Part shown: positions 46,693-59,610 of the stretch, in pieces
Layout: each line of letters starts with the position of its first letter
Position numbering within the stretch: position 1 is the stretch's first letter
Assembly: GCA_029204225.1 (NCBI GenBank)
Contig: MU832184.1
Location: 1-64,000, forward strand
Direction of reading: 5' to 3'
From: Diphasiastrum complanatum
Taxonomy: Eukaryota > Streptophyta > Lycopodiopsida > Lycopodiales > Lycopodiaceae
Length of the DNA stretch: 64,000 bases
Program-made: the position numbers and the translations under genes
Notes under the pieces: model-generated
What the model was told of the DNA's origin: nothing
Database searches by the model: none
Seen by the model: the letters and a program-made list of their open reading frames with translations, nothing else

Positions 46693-47510
46693 CTAATCCG
46701 TCATCTTGAATGGGCCATTCTTGTAGCAATGCCCGTATCCACATTCTTGACAGAAAGGGGTATACATGCCCTTTTGAGGACACTCTGCAATTCGGTGCCC
46801 TTCGTCGCATCCATAGCAGTCGTAAATTCTTCCACCTTGTCGTTGAGGTTGGGCAGCGTAGGTCGCATAATACTCATTGATTGTTGGTTCGACAAACGTC
46901 CCATCTAGCCCATACCAGTGTTGTTGCTCAGGCGGAGGTGGTGCTTCATGTTTTGCTATAATTAAATTCACATGGGCCACTTGGTTGTTAGCTGGCCCTG
47001 GTGGTGCAGGTAAGGTCATGCGCTGTTGGTTATTTGGCACGCCATACCGTGGTGCCGCATTCGGTGCTCCCTAGTGATAGGGATAAGAGGTCTGATATTG
47101 ATTCCTCTTTTGTTGTATGATCCGAGGGTTGAATAAGCAAAATGTTGTTTCGTGCGACGATGTGTTGCATAGGTGGCAAAACCTCTATGTCAATTTGAGA
47201 TTTTGCTTCAAAACTGGACACTCATTTGCTGTATGGTTCTGGGTGCAAATTGAACACCATACATTTTCTCTTCGTGGATATTGTGGTTGATTCTGTTCAG
47301 GTGCGACGTATGTACTTACCACTTCTAATTGGTCACTAGTTTGTTGGATTCGGATTCGTCGTCCATACCCATGTGAGGTATTCATAGGTTTTCCTGGGAA
47401 AGTGTAAGAAGTTCCCTTGGTGCGTGCACTATTGGTAACAATAGGCGAACACGATAATGAAGTTAAGTTTAGAGCTAGGTGCGCGGTGATAGCAGAAGCA
47501 AGAGCAGACA
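46693..47510 (-). pseudogene. G2 gag, multi-zinc-knuckle region
   Basis: From 47511 on the minus strand: NTSHGYGRRIRIQQTSDQLE, then CSICTQNHTANEC. In a shifted frame comes CHLCNTSSHETTFC, then a Pro-rich spacer (LPAPPGPANNQ), CYGCDEGHRIAEC and CQECGYGHCYKNG. Four modules thus follow the pattern C-x2-C-x3/4-H-x4-C, the last with an altered end. Gypsy gag usually has one or two. Stops and one frameshift separate the modules. Confidence 0.75.
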
Positions 47511-48159
47511 ATCAGACAAAGCAATCAGAAGGTCAGACAGAGAGCGGAAAGCATTGCAAATACTAACAGAACCTGAACGCAAAACTAGATAGCACTTTAT
47601 TCAGATTGATTGTAACAAAATACAAGTCAGTGATGCTAGTGAGCACAATACAATAGCAGGTGAAACTGCATGCTCACAAAGCTAACTACAAACTGTAAAA
47701 GCTATAAACTTATTGTGACGATTCGTCTGAAGAGGAGAATCAATGCATAAAAGTATCTCCTGTGTCTGTCTCATCGGATTCAATAATCCATGTTCTTGAT
47801 CAATGATCAATTGCATGTATATAAGTTAAATGATCGATGTGCTATATACATTTATGCACATGAGTGTACAAGAGATGGTGTGGAGCCGTTGCGCCGTCAG
47901 GGAGAAGATCCTGGTTGTTGTCAGTGTCAAGTTGGTTGCACAATACAAAGGATGAGCGTGAGGAGGCCGATAAGTCGAGCTTCCCCGTTATGTTGACCCG
48001 GTTGAGTTTACTCGATAGTTCGTCCAACTCCGATATGTCGGCCATCTTCACTTACTCATATTTAGTTGTTGAGATGTGCGATAATGCAAGTAAATATGCA
48101 GCAATGAATGGAACTAGATTAACATGGGATTTAGGAGAGTAGAGGAGATAAATCCAACA
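47511..48159 (-). mobile_element. LTR3 copy inserted in G2 gag
   Basis: The minus-strand start TGTTGGATTTATCTCC (48159) and the body resemble 33181-33817. No polypurine tract precedes it, and gag sequence resumes on both sides (TWYEKS on the right, TFPGKP on the left), so it is a solo LTR insertion. The left boundary is uncertain, about 47505-47520; a target duplication was not confirmed. Confidence 0.6.
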
Positions 48160-48742
48160 GATTTTTCGTACCAAGTTACATCCTCTCTATATACTAGTAC
48201 CATCGGAAGATAGGGTGGTGGTTTCGGTTTTGTAGTTAGGGTTTGCACATTAACTCTAGGTTTCACAAGGAAACTCATTATGTCATGTCGTTCGACCTAA
48301 CTCTAACTGTCATGAGATTGGTGATGTAATAGTACTATTGATCATGCACTGAGGTGTTTTGGAAGGTCAATAACGCTTGCTCATTCTTAGTGGGTTATTG
48401 CTTTCCCTACCTCTAGACTATGGCTTCTAATGGTTTCTCTGTAATCTCTTCTTACTTGCGGATAGCGATCAATTATCGTTGCACATGCGTTTTATGATTT
48501 TCCCAAGTTATCCCATAGGTCATCCACCCTTCATCCACTAATATTGCATATGACCTAACTAACTCTACTTGGTCATTTTTTTGCTCAATTCTAATCCAAC
48601 CGTACCCATATACGAATTTTCTTGATTCTTTGTACCAGGTGCCATCTCTCCAGGATGCTAGGGTTGGTGGGTCATAGTGTAATGATTTTTGACTCAGGGC
48701 TCTGGTTTTCACCTTACCTTCAAGTTTCATAAGGAACTCCAT
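48160..48742 (-). pseudogene. G2 gag, N-terminal modules (internal duplication)
   Basis: The frame 48742-48473 reads MEFLMKLEGKVKTRALSQKS, PPTLASWRDGTWYKESRKF and VYGYGWIRIEQKNDQVELV. The stretch 48300-48165 repeats the first half (FLVKPRVNVQTL, PPYLPMVLVYREDVTWYEKS), and 47511 onward repeats the second half (HGYGRRIRIQQTSDQLEVV). So gag holds two copies of a module of roughly 90 residues. All copies are broken by stops. Confidence 0.6.
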
Positions 48743-49345
48743 TCTCTAACATGTTCCTTCACTCTAGGAAAGACGTCTTGTAGCAATATTGCCTAGACTC
48801 CTTGTTGGTGCAATTTGTAGTCTGTACTATATCCTTCTCAGGTGTCTGAAGTGGTATTTCCTTGGTGTAGCTGGGTCATGCGTAGCTAGGGTTGGATTGT
48901 GGACTCATCTATGACAAGGCCTGAAAACGTATATTCTAGGTGTGAGATCAACACACATCACTGTGTAATGCTAACCACTTCGACCTGTGATACTTGATAT
49001 CAATGTGTGGTACTAGCCGCTTGTACGGACATGCTAGCTTGCGGCTGACGGTTTAAACAGTGGAATCGTTCTCAACACATGCAATTCGGGACATATGAAA
49101 CTTGTAGACCATTGGTAGTACGACTGCCCTTCAAACCCTATTTTCTTATCAATTGATTCTCGACAGACGCACCAATGGTAGGGCAATTTCAGGTAGGGGA
49201 TTGGTCCAGCCAAAAAGGTCCTAAAAAATTCAAGGGACACCACTACTGATGGTGGTTATTTCCTATGTGAGTAACGGAGGTCCTGCCACATCCAATCTTG
49301 GGGGCTTTCTCTGTTACCCTAGCTAATGAGAGTTTTCCAGGCCCC
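48743..49345 (-). other. Probable 5' part of G2 or flank, unassigned
   Basis: A 69-codon minus frame (49243-49034) contains YHWCVCRESIDKKIGF and is not recognised. The region is cut at 49350 by the Copia C4 insertion and continues after 55515. Confidence 0.3.
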
Positions 49346-49350
49346 AGATG
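49346..49350. other. Target-site duplication of C4, left copy
   Basis: AGATG immediately before the left LTR, identical to 55511-55515. Five bases is the normal Copia target duplication. Confidence 0.95.
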
Positions 49351-50032
49351 TGTAAAAATTACAGCAAATAAAGATCCTAAAACACTTGAAATGATGAGAG
49401 AAACAATAGATTATGATTTCATAAGATTAGCACAAGTTGAACCATCAAAATCCATCAAAAATCTATGCTTGAACCTCACTAAATGGCCCAAATCCTTGAA
49501 GAAGGCTTCACACGTGTGAAAGTACGGCCTCCCACAGTCTGAGTACTGTACACCAGACCTACATTCAATCCTATAATCATTAGTAATCACAAGTACTCAA
49601 ACAATTATGAACATAGAGAGCAATTGCACCATTATGAGAGAAAAAACATGAAATTGCTTGATTGATTTTGGTGAGATATCATCACCTATATATACATGAT
49701 CCATCACGGTTTTGGGCAGGTATGAGTAGCCCTAAACCTATCCCTAATGCTAATTTTGGTGGATCTTTCATCCCTACCAAGTTAGGGTTGGAATCTTGGA
49801 GATCCCTCAACAATGCAAAAATTACCAAAAATAGCTCCTATTTTTTCTCCCTTGTATCTAAGCATAATTTGGACTCATTACAAAGGTTCTAACACTTAGG
49901 TCTACTTGAGAACATCCTTATGAATGGAATCCTATGCTATTTGGCACGTGTGACAAGCCACATCATGACCATCTAACTATTTACAAGTCATATGACCAAA
50001 ACTAGTCAAGCTAGAATTGTGAATTTTTAACA
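49351..50032 (-). mobile_element. 3' LTR of C4
   Basis: Ends read TGTTAAAAATTC and TTTTTACA on the minus strand. Differences from the right LTR are seen at about 49377, 49404 and 49870. It lies immediately downstream of the polypurine tract. Confidence 0.95.
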
Positions 50033-50047
50033 CTCCTCCTCACTATC
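50033..50047 (-). promoter_or_regulatory. Polypurine tract of C4
   Basis: Minus-strand GATAGTGAGGAGGAG directly abuts the 3' LTR. It overlaps the end of the RNase H frame. Confidence 0.85.
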
Positions 50048-50763
50048 TAGCTTGGTTCAATCATTGCTTTACTAATCACTCCAAGTGATGATCTGAACTT
50101 CATAAAAGGTGTCTTTTGAAGTGGTTTAGTAAGTAGATCAGCTACACATTCATTGCTTGGAACATGCTCCAAAGCAATCTCCTTGGCTTGCACCATTTCT
50201 CTCACAAAGTGATGGCATATCTCAATGTGCTTAGATCTTGCATGGAAGATTGGGTTAGATGCAAGGTGTTGGGCTGATATATTGTCATTGTAGATGATTG
50301 GTGCCTCCTCTGAATCCATGATCTTTAGCTCCACCAATAATCTCTTGATCCAAAGTACCTCCTTTGTAGTGGTTGTCAAAGCTTTGTACTCGGCCTCGGT
50401 TGAAGATAGAGATATAGTTTCTTGCTTTTTTGAAAGCCATGAAACCACACCTTCTCCTATGAAAGTTGAATAGGCACTTGTTGATTTCCTATCCCTCTTG
50501 TCCCCTGCAAAATCTGAATCACTAAATGCATGAAGGTTAATCACATCTCCTCTATATAGAATCCCAAAATCCAATGTACCCGAGATGTATCTTAGAATCC
50601 TCTTAGCCTTTTTCCAATGGATATTCAATGGCTTTTGCATGGATTGGCTCAACCTACATACACTAAAGCTAAGATCTGGTCTAGTTATAGTGATCCACAT
50701 TAAGGAACCTATAAGTTGCCTAAACAAAGTGAGTGTCCATGAAGGATCTTTCATCATCTTCAT
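50047..50763 (-). pseudogene. C4 RNase H
   Basis: A 238-codon open frame: FRQLIGSLMWITITRPDLSF (RT connection), FSDSDFAGDKRDRKSTSAY with the first acidic residues, LSSTEAEYKALTTTTKEVLW, YNDNISAQHLASNPIFHARS, KHIEICHHFVREMV and DLLTKPLQKTPF. All canonical RNase H motifs are present. It is out of frame with RT because of a single frameshift near 50735. Confidence 0.92.
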
Positions 50764-51590
50764 TTGGCACTTTTACATCTTGCTCCATTGGTGTGTCAAC
50801 TCTTTTGCATACTTCCATCTTAAACTTCTTCAAAAGACTTTGAGAATAGTTTACTTGACTTATAAAGATAAAATCAGACCCTCTAAGTACTTCTATGCCT
50901 AAGATGAAGTGAAGACACCCTAGATCTACCATCTTGAACTCTAAGGATAGATCTATCTTGATTTTTTCAATACCATCCACACTATTTCCACTAATGATGA
51001 TGTCATCTACATAAATGAGTAAAAGTACAATACCAACATCATCAAACTTAATGTAAAGAGTGGGATCATATTCACTTTGAACAAAAGAAAGTGAAATAAG
51101 ATAGCAATGTAGTCTTGAATTCCAAGATCTCGAGGCTTGCTTCAAGCCATAGATGCTTCTTTGGAGATGGCATACTTTGTTCTCCATTCCATGCTTGATG
51201 AACCCTTGTGGCTGCTCCATATAGATATCCTCTTCCAAAAAACCATTCAAGAAAGCATTAGAGACATCCATTTGACATAGAATCCATCCAAAATGTGATG
51301 CAAGTGCAATGATTAGTCTTATTGTGACCATCTTGGCCACGGGTGCAAAAGTTTCCTCATAGTCTATCCCTCTCTCTTGAGCATAACCTTTTGCAACTAA
51401 TCTTGCTTTATGTTTGTTAACACTCCCATTTGCATTCAACTTAAGCTTGAAGACCCACTTGCATCCTATTACATTCCTTTGAGGTCTCTCAACAAGCAAC
51501 CAAGTTTCATTCTCAATCAAGGCATCATACTCATCCAACATAGCTTTATACCATTCTTTGGAGTTCAATGCATCTTCAACATTAGACGGT
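50720..51590 (-). pseudogene. C4 reverse transcriptase
   Basis: The 471-codon frame 52135-50720 includes the whole RT: CKWVFKLKLNANGSVNKHKA, YAQERGIDYEETFAPVAKM, DVSNAFLNGFLEEDIYMEQP, SIYGLKQASRSWN, LLLIYVDDIIISG (intact YVDD) and LEFKMVDLGCLHFILGIEV. It ends by frameshift at THFV just before the RNase H connection. Confidence 0.94.
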
Positions 51591-52900
51591 TCTTCAAAAC
51601 TAGATAAAGCATAAGAAGTGGATGAGATACCCTCAACTTGCTGTCCTTTGCCTTGATATGTGAGCCTTGATGGCTCCACTTTTGCCCTTGAAGATCTCCT
51701 TGGTGTGATAGGTGGGTTTGGTGCTTGCTCCTCCATGAGCTCCTCCTCAAAACCAAGATCTTGCTCCTCGGCCATCTTCTTCTTGATTGTTGGAGCACTT
51801 GAGCCTTCTTCAAGCATATGCATATGATGTTCATCAAAGATGACATCCCTTGAAACAACAAATTTGTTCAAGGATGGGAGATAGACTTTGTAGCCCTTGC
51901 TTGAGCTTGCATATCCAAGCATGATCCCTCTTGTGGAAGATGGATCCTCCTTGGTTCTTGTTTCCAATGGCTCATGCACATAACATATACACCCAAAAAC
52001 TTTCAAGTGATTAAGATTGGGTTTCTTTCCATACAACATCTCATAAGGAGTTTTGCCTTCAATTGCTTTGCAAGACACCCTATTCATCAAGTAGTTTGCA
52101 CATACAAGAGACTCACCCCAAAAGGATTTGGGCAAACAAGCATCTAATCTTAAAGCCTTAGAACATTCACATAATGTTCTATTCCTTCTTTAAGCAACTC
52201 CATTTTGTTGAGGAGTGTAAGGACAAGAAGTCTCTTTCTTGATCCCTTCCTCCTCACAAAAGGCCTTGAACTCATTGGAGATGAATTCTCCACCATTGTC
52301 ACTTCTAAGAATCTTGATGCTATGATTATGATGCTTTTCCACAAACAACTTGAACTTTACAAAAGTATCAAATACTTGAGACTTGACGGAAAGTAAGAAC
52401 ACCCAACAATATCTTGAGTAGTCATCAATGAAGGTTAAAAACATGGATGAACCTCCATTAGATTTGGTGCTAGCAATGTGCACATCTGAGTGTATGAGTT
52501 CAAGAGGATGAGATGACTTTGTGATGGAGTTAGGAAACACCTTCTTATGTGCCTTGGATAAGGCACAAGCTTCACAAACCTTGTCTTCCTTCCCAATAGA
52601 CCTTGGTAGGCCTAAAGCATACTCCTCCTTGATCATAGCCTCCATGGAACCCGAGTTGACATGTCCAAGTCTTTTGTGCCATAAAGTAAAGGTAGATATC
52701 TTGCTCTTCTCGGCCAACATGACAACATTAGTATCCACAAATGCATCCAACTTATAAAGTTTGCCAAGTCTAGTGCCCTTAGCCACTATCTTACCCTTCT
52801 TCTTGATGAAACATTCATTTGAAGCAAAGTCAACATTAAAACCATTGTCTACCATTTGGCCAACACTTAGTAGATTCTTTGTTATTGTAGGAATGTACAA
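51591..52900 (-). pseudogene. C4 integrase and GAG-pre-integrase domain
   Basis: The frame 52900-52190 carries the pre-integrase zinc region (LWHKRLGHVNSGSM, CEACALSKAHKK), HSDVHIASTKS with the first Asp, FIDDYSRYCWVFLL and RSDNGGEFISNEF with the second Asp. At 52190-52192 a TAA replaces the codon expected to encode the catalytic Glu after QQNGVA. The frame continues unbroken from the next codon (RRNRTLCEC...), through IFGC-type KVFGCICYVHE and a linker with SSRAKVEPSR, into RT. Confidence 0.93.
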
Positions 52901-52960
52901 AACACCTTCTATGTTGATCTTTTTGGAAGATCCTAAGCAAAGGGGAATGCTACCAACTCC

Positions 52961-53180
52961 TTAAATCTTACAAGCTTCATCATTTGCTGTATAGATAGAC
53001 TTTATAGGTCCATCATAAGATAAGAGAGAAGAGAAAAACTCCCTTTTACTAGTCATGTGTGAACTAGCACCCGAGTCAATCCACCAAGGATCTTCTCCTT
53101 TGAAGCTTGTTGAAGAAAATATGGACATCATGAGAGAGTCCTCATGTGAACTCTCCTCCTCCTCCTCTTTGCTCATGTTG
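52961..53180 (-). pseudogene. C4 aspartic protease
   Basis: DPWWIDSGASSHMTSKREFF holds the DSGA active site and is in frame with gag. A TAA at 52961-52963 (after NDEACKI) stops the frame before the second half (GVGSIPLCLGSS, then VLYIPTITKNLLSVGQM). Confidence 0.92.
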
Positions 53181-54016
53181 GCTTGGCTTTGATCTTGCTT
53201 CCTCTTGAAGCATTCCGAGGCATAATGCCCCATCTTGCTACAATAGTAGCACTTCACCTTTGATTTGTCCTTCTTGACTTTGGTGGTTGATGGAGATGCC
53301 TTTGAGGGTCCTTCTTGATCCTCAAGCTTTGTAGACTTCTTGAATGTTGATCCTTTGCCTTTGGACTTGCCTTTGCCTTTGGTGAAGAGAGCTTGGTCAT
53401 CTCCACCTTGGATGGAAAGCCTATCCATCCTCTCTTGCATTTGGCTCCTTCTTGATTCCTCGGCCATGAGTGTGCCTTGAAGTTCTTCAAGTATGGGTAG
53501 CTTACCCATAATTGCATATCCCTGAACCAAATTGTCAAATTCAAAGCTTAGTCCATTCAATATGAGTTGAACAAGCTCTTCATCCTTGATAGGGTCACCT
53601 ATAAAGGCTAGCTCTTTGTTCAATTCCTTTACTCTTAGGACAAAAGTATGTGCACTCTCTCCTTTCTTTTGATAGCTTCTATAGATTTGATTCTTCAAAG
53701 CTAACATTCTAGTTTGGTTCTTGGATTAATAGACCTTTTGCAAAGTCTCCCAAGCATCTTGAGCTGAAGTGCAATCTCCTACCTCTCTTAAGAGTTCATT
53801 TGCAACATTCATTTTTATGCAATGTAGTGCAACATTGCACCTCTTGATGTATTTGGCTTTTTCTTGAGGATGAATAGGTTCACCCTCCTTACCATTTACA
53901 ATTTCCATCAAATCTTGCATGATCATGATAGATTCCATTCTAACTTTCCATATGGAATAGTTAGTTTTGTTGAGCCTTTCATTAGTATCCAAAAGATATG
54001 CATTTATAGATGCCAT
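53181..54016 (-). pseudogene. C4 gag
   Basis: It starts at MASINAYLLDTNERLNKTNY (54016) with SIWKVRMESIM. A TAA at 53726-53728 interrupts it after ETLQKVY, and it continues as LALKNQIYRSYQKKGESAHT, a Lys/Ser-rich basic stretch and one zinc knuckle CYYCSKMGHYASEC (near 53240). It is the UBN2-type gag and is followed in frame by protease. Confidence 0.92.
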
Positions 54017-54804
54017 CTAGTCTCCTAATCAAGGACTTGACACAAATGAAGGTTACTTCTATTGATTTGATTGAAGGTCTACCTTATCCCACTTCTTAGG
54101 GACCTGAAAAGATCAGTAATAGACTTCCTATAAAGATCTAAGAATGATCTCTAACAAAATCAAATCATAGAATACTAGAAACAATGCACTTGCTTGATTG
54201 AAGTAGACAATACTAGTAGAATTGCCCCTCTTTCTATAAAGAACATTAAAGCCTCCAAATGATCTGATCAAGAGTGAATTTCAGAAACCTAATATACTTC
54301 CAAAATCACTTGTAAAAGATCTAAATGGAACTTAATGAGGATGCAATACAATCTACTATCCAATCACAAGCAAAAAATGATCAAAATTGATGAAAAATTG
54401 ATCTAATTTGGTGCATAAGTCAAGCAATGGTTGGACTGAACCTAAATCACTTTAGGAGGTGTCTAGTACACCTTAGAACAGCCTTGAAGAGTCCCCAAAA
54501 CTCTGATCTTCCCTCTCCTTGAATGCTAGAAAGCCTCCTCTATGAAATCACCTCCAAAACTCACTTAGAAATCAATGCTTGGAGCAAGCAAAAACTTGCT
54601 ATCTTGGTAATGTGAATTGAATTCAACTTTGCCTCTGGTTTTAGACACCTAAACACCTGCAAATGAAGTCACACAACACCAATCTCCAATGTATTTGAGT
54701 CACTTTGAGTTCTAGAATCAATATTAGATGCTAAGATCCAATCTACACAAGATTTAGATCAAAAATTGTGATCAAATTGAATGAAAACCAAGGATTTAGC
54801 TCAT
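54017..54804 (-). other. C4 5' untranslated leader
   Basis: Non-coding sequence of about 790 bp between the primer-binding site and the gag start, unusually long for Copia. It contains no ORF of note. Confidence 0.6.
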
Positions 54805-54816
54805 TTCAGCCTTTAG

Positions 54817-54828
54817 GCTCTGATACCA
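54817..54828 (-). promoter_or_regulatory. Primer-binding site of C4
   Basis: On the minus strand TGGTATCAGAGC directly follows the LTR end, matching the initiator tRNA-Met 3' end. Confidence 0.92.
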
Positions 54829-55510
54829 TGTAAAAATTACAGCAAATAAGGATCCTAAAACACTTGAAATGATGAGGGAAACAATAGATTATGATTTCAT
54901 AAGATTAGCACAAGTTGAACCATCAAAATCCATCAAAAATCTATGCTTGAACCTCACTAAATGGCCCAAATCCTTGAAGAAGGCTTCACACGTGTGAAAG
55001 TACGGCCTCCCACAGTCTGAGTACTGTACACCAGACCTACATTCAATCCTATAATCATTAGTAATCACAAGTACTCAAACAATTATGAACATAGAGAGCA
55101 ATTGCACCATTATGAGAGAAAAAACATGAAATTGCTTGATTGATTTTGGTGAGATATCATCACCTATATATACATGATCCATCACGGTTTTGGGCAGGTA
55201 TGAGTAGCCCTAAACCTATCCCTAATGCTAATTTTGGTGGATCTTTCATCCCTACCAAGTTAGGGTTGGAATCTTGGAGATCCCTCAACAATGCAAAAAT
55301 TACCAAAAATAGCTCCTATTTTTTCTCCCTTGTATCTAAGCATAATTTGGACTCATTCCAAAGGTTCTAACACTTAGGTCTACTTGAGAACATCCTTATG
55401 AATGGAATCCTATGCTATTTGGCACGTGTGACAAGCCACATCATGACCATCTAACTATTTACAAGTCATATGACCAAAACTAGTCAAGCTAGAATTGTGA
55501 ATTTTTAACA
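54829..55510 (-). mobile_element. 5' LTR of C4
   Basis: 682 bp, nearly identical to the left LTR. A TATATATA box lies near 55166 and would drive minus-strand transcription. Confidence 0.95.
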
Positions 55511-55515
55511 AGATG
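55511..55515. other. Target-site duplication of C4, right copy
   Basis: AGATG, matching 49346-49350. Confidence 0.95.
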
Positions 55516-55830
55516 TACGGCTGCAAGGAGTTGTAACTACACTCTCGATCCTATTGGTCATGTCTTTCTATATCCATAGCTCTAAGTGAGTGTGATAATC
55601 CTAGCTCTCTGGCATCCCTTCTCTAGATCTTTCGATGTAGTGTGCTTTTGGTGACCGCGATTAAGGACATCCCTATTACACTAAAGTCTTGTAGTCTACG
55701 GGTCCAAGGCCGCTTCATGGCATTATCGCGCTACCCTTAAACCTTCAAAGTGTTGCCCCTATGCCCTTTAACTTATGAGGATCTTGTCCCTAGGTCTCTT
55801 TGAGATAAGGTCATTGTGTAAAAAATTAGG
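55516..55830. other. Pre-insertion flank of C4, unassigned
   Basis: Continuation of the DNA left of 49346. No domain is recognised. It may be G2 5' sequence or host DNA. Confidence 0.3.
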
Positions 55831-55933
55831 GTCATGCTATAGCCTTTAATTTTAAGGTCAGGCCTATAGCCTTTAATTTTAATTTTAAGGTCATGCCTAT
55901 AGCCTTTAATTTTAATTTTAATTTTAATTTTAA
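55831..55933. repeat. Short tandem repeat, about 32 bp, three units
   Basis: GGTCATGCCTATAGCCTTTA followed by AATTTT runs is repeated three times, ending in a string of TTTTAA units. Confidence 0.85.
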
Positions 55934-56464
55934 AATGCGAAGGTGTCTTTAAAACAATTTAACTTCTTCAAAATAGTTGAAAGGAAGAAGCTGAAGGCAA
56001 GTGTCACATTTTTTGAGGAAGTGCGAAAAAACCGACATTGTCTCAAAAAGCCGACATTGTAGCATCTCGGAAAAATCCGACACTGCCGAAAAACATAGTT
56101 CATTTCTGCAGACTGTTGCGACACTTAGTGTATTTCTGCAGAGTTGTTCTAAATGCTAATTGTGGAAGTCCTTGAAGATGGCCAAGTCTTCAAGGATCTT
56201 CAAATAATTGAACTTAACATTTGAACATGAAATATGATAGGATTGGTTACCCTTTGCTGGAGATCAGCCGGAAGCCCGTTGTAGACATTCTTCAAATAAT
56301 TTGGCTGTCTAAGTTATGATTCCTGCAGGTATCAGATGAGCAGACGTAGAACCAATGTTGGTTTCACCTGACCCTAGATCAACGATCAATAAACGTGCAT
56401 GAAGAAACTTGAAATAGAAATTAGTCATTCACCAAGGAAACAACTGTGGACTTAATTTCCAACA
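55934..56464 (-). mobile_element. C6 3' LTR region
   Basis: On the minus strand TGTTGGAAATTAAGTCC (56464) follows a polypurine GTGAAAGGGGGAC (56477-56465), so this is the start of the 3' LTR of C6. The far end of the LTR was not located. Between 55990 and 56150 the sequence has CGACATTG/CGACACTG repeats resembling part of the C5 LTR. Confidence 0.55.
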
Positions 56465-56477
56465 GTCCCCCTTTCAC

Positions 56478-56709
56478 GGTTGGTGCCTTGGTATCTTCGT
56501 CAGATTTATCATGCTGAAGAACTTCTGGTGCTTGATCTTGGGAAGCGCTTTGGTGAAGATGTCTGCGACCATTTCTGTTGTGGAGCAGTATTGAAGGATC
56601 ACTTGCCCTGAGAAAACTTTCTCCCGAATGAATTGATACTGAATTTCTATGTGCTTGGATTTTCCCATGAAATCTGGGATTCAGTTACAGTGAAATATAG
56701 CTCAAGTTG
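56478..56709 (-). pseudogene. C6 RNase H, C-terminal part
   Basis: LNPRFHGKSKHIEIQYQFIR (one frame change), VFSGQVILQYCSTTEMVADI and FTKALPKIKHQKFF are the end of Copia RNase H. It is separated from the N-terminal part at 58012 by the LTR5 insertion. Confidence 0.88.
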
Positions 56710-56714
56710 TCACA

Positions 56715-58006
<1,292 letters not shown>

Positions 58007-58011
58007 TCACA

Positions 58012-59370
58012 CAGAATGGTGGTAGCATTGAACTGAGTGTGATGTAAGTTGTGAAGTAATAACCTGATCCATATAGCTTCTTTTGAAGCTTGACATGTTG
58101 CGATGTACTTTGCCTCTGTCAAAGAAAGCGCAACTGATGTCTATTTCCTTGTGTTCCACAAAATCGGTCCCCCTGTCAGATAGAAACAGAACTCGGAGGT
58201 AGATTTTTTGGTAGAGACTCTCAATATGAGTCGGAACAACCTTGCAGACAGGTGGGTCGATAACATTTCCATCATAACATAAAATGTGATCTAAACTTTT
58301 CTGAATATATCTCACCACTCTCTTTAATGCTTTCCAATGAGAGATCCTAGGATTGGACATGAATTGATTTAACGTGCTAACAGTGTATGCTAAATCTGGT
58401 CTAGCACACAACATTGCATACATCAAAGATCCTATGAGTGAATGATAAGGGTACTTCGCTATGTCGGGTACTTCACTATCCGAATCAGCACAAGTAGGTT
58501 TAGTCAATACTATACTTGGATCCATTGGAGTATCAATTGGTTTGCAATCAGACATATGAAATTTTTCTAAAATGCCTTTTAGATATGCCTGCTGGCTAAG
58601 ATAGATCTTCTTTTGAAGTCTATTTCTAGTAGTGTGAATTCCTAGCAAAGAATGGACAACTCCTAAATCAGTCATGTCAAATTCCTTTGACAGATCACTC
58701 TTAGTAGTGTGCAGAAGAGAAGTGTCATTAGACACAATAAATGCATCATCTACGTAAAGAGCTATGTGAACTGAATTGGTGCCTATATGCTTCGAATAAA
58801 CATTACAGCCAGCTGAATTGTTTGCAAATCCCAATTGAATGAGATAAGAGTTGATTCTATCGAACCGTGCTCTCGCGGCTTGTTTCAGACTGTAGATTGC
58901 TTTGTGTAGCTTGCACACTTTGTGCTCTTGATCTTTGATGTCGAATCCTTTCGGTTGGAAGATATACAGCTCTTCCTTGATGTTGTCGTTGAGAAATGTT
59001 GTCTTGACATCCATTTGGTGTATTTCGAGGTCTTCTGCGACTGCTAACGCAATCAGAGTCCTGATTAACTGCATCTTGACGACATGACTAAAAATTTCTT
59101 GATAATCCACTCCTTGGACTTGAGTGAATTCTTTAGCCACTTGCCATGCTTTCCATTTAGCAATGGAACCATTAGAGTTGATCTTCTTCTTGAAGATCCA
59201 CTTGTTGTCGATAACTCTCTTGTGAGTGGGGAAGTTGACCAGTGTCAGGTCTGGTTCGTCAAAAGTGAGTTGTACTCGCAGTGGCACAGCATCCTTGGAG
59301 TTAATTGCTTTGGCTAGGGTCTATGGTTCTTCTGATGAAGTCCAGAATGATTGACGTGTATGGGCTTTTT
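58012..59370 (-). pseudogene. C6 reverse transcriptase and RNase H N-terminus
   Basis: It begins at about 59370 with QSFWTSSEEP, then VIDNKWIFKKKINSNGSIAK, EFTQVQGVDYQEIFSHVVKM, DVKTTFLNDNIKEELYIFQP, SIYSLKQAARARF-like AIYSLKQAARAR, IALYVDDAFIVSN (intact YVDD) and EFDMTDLGVVHSLLGIH. The 426-codon frame runs from 59287. RNase H continues in a shifted frame: LTEAKYIATCQASKEAIW, up to ILCD at the LTR5 insertion. Integrase and gag are absent; the 5' part is truncated. Confidence 0.92.
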
Positions 59371-59502
59371 TGGATTTATGGAAGTACGTAAATCAAGCAA
59401 TACATATAAGCAAAAAATCACGGAAAAAATACACAACTAACCTCTCAACCACACTAAACTATCCCCCGAAAATTCGATTTTTGGTGAAAAAATGGTGAAA
59501 AA

Positions 59503-59610
<108 letters not shown>

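Larger units (their letters stand above)
49351..55510 (-). mobile_element. Complete Copia retrotransposon C4 (6,160 bp)
   Basis: Both LTRs are 682 bp (49351-50032 and 54829-55510) and by eye differ at only three sites, about 99.6 percent identity. The element has a 5-bp target duplication (AGATG), a primer-binding site (54817-54828) and a polypurine tract (50033-50047). Gag, protease, integrase, RT and RNase H are in Copia order on the minus strand. Three in-frame stops and one frameshift break the polyprotein. The near-identical LTRs imply a recent insertion, so either the parent already carried the stops and was helped in trans, or they arose quickly. Confidence 0.95.
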
